Positions 30,778 through 31,432 of a stretch of 31,432 nucleotides of DNA are shown in pieces. This stretch comes from JAZDFP01 sp043801445 (lineage in GTDB: Bacteria; Planctomycetota; MHYJ01; JACQXL01): the NCBI GenBank assembly GCA_043801445.1, contig JAZDMB010000015.1, positions 1 through 31,432 on the forward strand. Direction: 5' to 3'. Each line of letters opens with the position of its first letter. Position 1 is the stretch's first letter. A model generated the notes under the pieces. The model did not search any database and was not told the origin of the DNA. It worked only from the letters and a program-made list of their open reading frames with translations. The position numbers and the translations under genes were made by a program.

Positions 30778-31432
30778 GAAAAAGTCAGCCCAGACCGGTT
30801 TTGCAAAGGATAATCTGGAAAAGGTTTGGCGCCTGACCGTCCTGCTTAAACGAATAACCGAATCTAGTGCTTTAAAGGATAAGTTTCTGCTCCGGGGCGG
30901 AACGGCATTAAACTTTATTCATTTTGATATTCCACGTCTTTCCGTTGACATTGACTTGGACTTTATTGGTGCACTGGAAAGAAAGGGAATGGAAGAACAG
31001 AAGCCGGTTTTGCTTAAAGAAGTCCGTAACTTGGTATCCGTATTAGAATATAAATCTGTAGAAAGGGATAGAGGCCATGCCTCCTACCAATTTATTCTGA
31101 AATATTCAAATCTTTGGGGTATTAAGGCAGAAATCAAGATAGATATTAATTGGCTTGACCGCCTGCCAATATTAGACAAGAAAAGTCTAACCTTTAAAAC
31201 CGAGTTCTTCGAAGTAATACCTAAGTTCAATATTTATACATTGGTTTTGGAAGAACTGCTGGCAAGTAAGATAATTACCTTTCTGAATCGTCGACTACCA
31301 AGAGATTTTTATGACGTCTATAAAATCGCGCAAGGTATTGTTCCATATGACAAAGACCTTTTGAGAAAACTCGTGGTTTGGACCGGCTGTACGGAAGAAG
31401 AACACTTCAGAAAACTGATTAAATTCAAAAGC
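30752..31432 (+). CDS. AbiEii-like nucleotidyltransferase toxin (partial, runs off the window)
   Basis: The frame is open from ATG 30752 to the window end, 227 codons without a stop, so the 3' end is missing. LLRGGTALNF (residues 46-55) and SVDIDLDF (64-71, Asp66/Asp68/Asp70) form the GG and DxD motifs of the DNA-polymerase-beta-like nucleotidyltransferase fold of the AbiEii/AbiGii toxins. ASKIITFLNRRLPRDFYDVYKI carries the downstream conserved Lys and RDxxD motif. Members modify RNA, tRNA in studied cases, to stop growth. The gene overlaps the antitoxin gene by 26 bp, which fits coupled translation. Confidence 0.85.
   Translation, partial: MQPDKKYLEKKSAQTGFAKDNLEKVWRLTVLLKRITESSALKDKFLLRGGTALNFIHFDIPRLSVDIDLDFIGALERKGMEEQKPVLLKEVRNLVSVLEYKSVERDRGHASYQFILKYSNLWGIKAEIKIDINWLDRLPILDKKSLTFKTEFFEVIPKFNIYTLVLEELLASKIITFLNRRLPRDFYDVYKIAQGIVPYDKDLLRKLVVWTGCTEEEHFRKLIKFKS

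Overview
Organism. The window is about 40% G+C and comes from a Gram-negative-like bacterium: it carries a lipoprotein with a lipobox, a SurA/PrsA-type periplasmic isomerase, and a Gld-type ABC export operon. A GldA/GldF/GldG/DUF4340 operon, paired chaperonins, a DapL-like aminotransferase, MshEN-like repeat proteins and many 'CACAGA/CGGAGA'-type dispersed intergenic repeats fit an uncultivated lineage of the Planctomycetota/Omnitrophota kind. This placement is an inference; no rRNA gene is present.

Layout. 1-1433 is gene-free and repeat-rich: a 65-bp direct repeat flanks a C-rich tract and a 13-copy 22-bp tandem array, and a second, unrelated 22-bp array and a G-rich tract follow. 1434-5531 (minus) reads as one operon: rpsQ-rplN-rplX-rplE-rpsN-rpsH, a fragment of the spc ribosomal cluster, followed by a site-2 protease and a HypC-HydE fusion. 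5793-10943 (plus) is a four-gene ABC export operon, divergent from the ribosomal genes. 11150-17324 (minus) is a protein-folding cluster, groEL1-groES-groEL2-dnaJ-grpE-ybaB, driven by a good sigma70-type promoter at 17421-17449. 17465-26026 holds housekeeping and small genes: GNAT-like protein, parvulin, DUF2914, a GcvH-like protein, a stand-alone LigD-type phosphoesterase, a repeat/zinc-ribbon protein, NUDIX hydrolase, aminotransferase, tRNA-Gln and tRNA-Glu, C26 peptidase, YjbQ and a LolA/LppX-like lipoprotein. 26027-28510 has two accessory genes (a tail-fibre-like repeat protein and an unknown partner) between dispersed repeats. 28511-29481 is noncoding and packed with inverted repeats. 29482 to the end is an AbiEi/AbiEii-type (type IV) toxin-antitoxin pair, the toxin cut by the window edge.

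Most notable. (a) HypC (a [NiFe]-hydrogenase maturation domain) fused to HydE (an [FeFe]-hydrogenase radical-SAM maturase). (b) Both GroEL paralogues lack the catalytic Asp that corresponds to E. coli Asp398 (Ser in one, Asn in the other). (c) Upstream of the AbiE pair lies an array of about 32-bp palindromic units whose arms change sequence while keeping complementarity, with arms able to pair either way. (d) The AbiEi-like protein carries an insertion of roughly 165 residues. (e) A GcvH-like protein lacks the lipoyl lysine.
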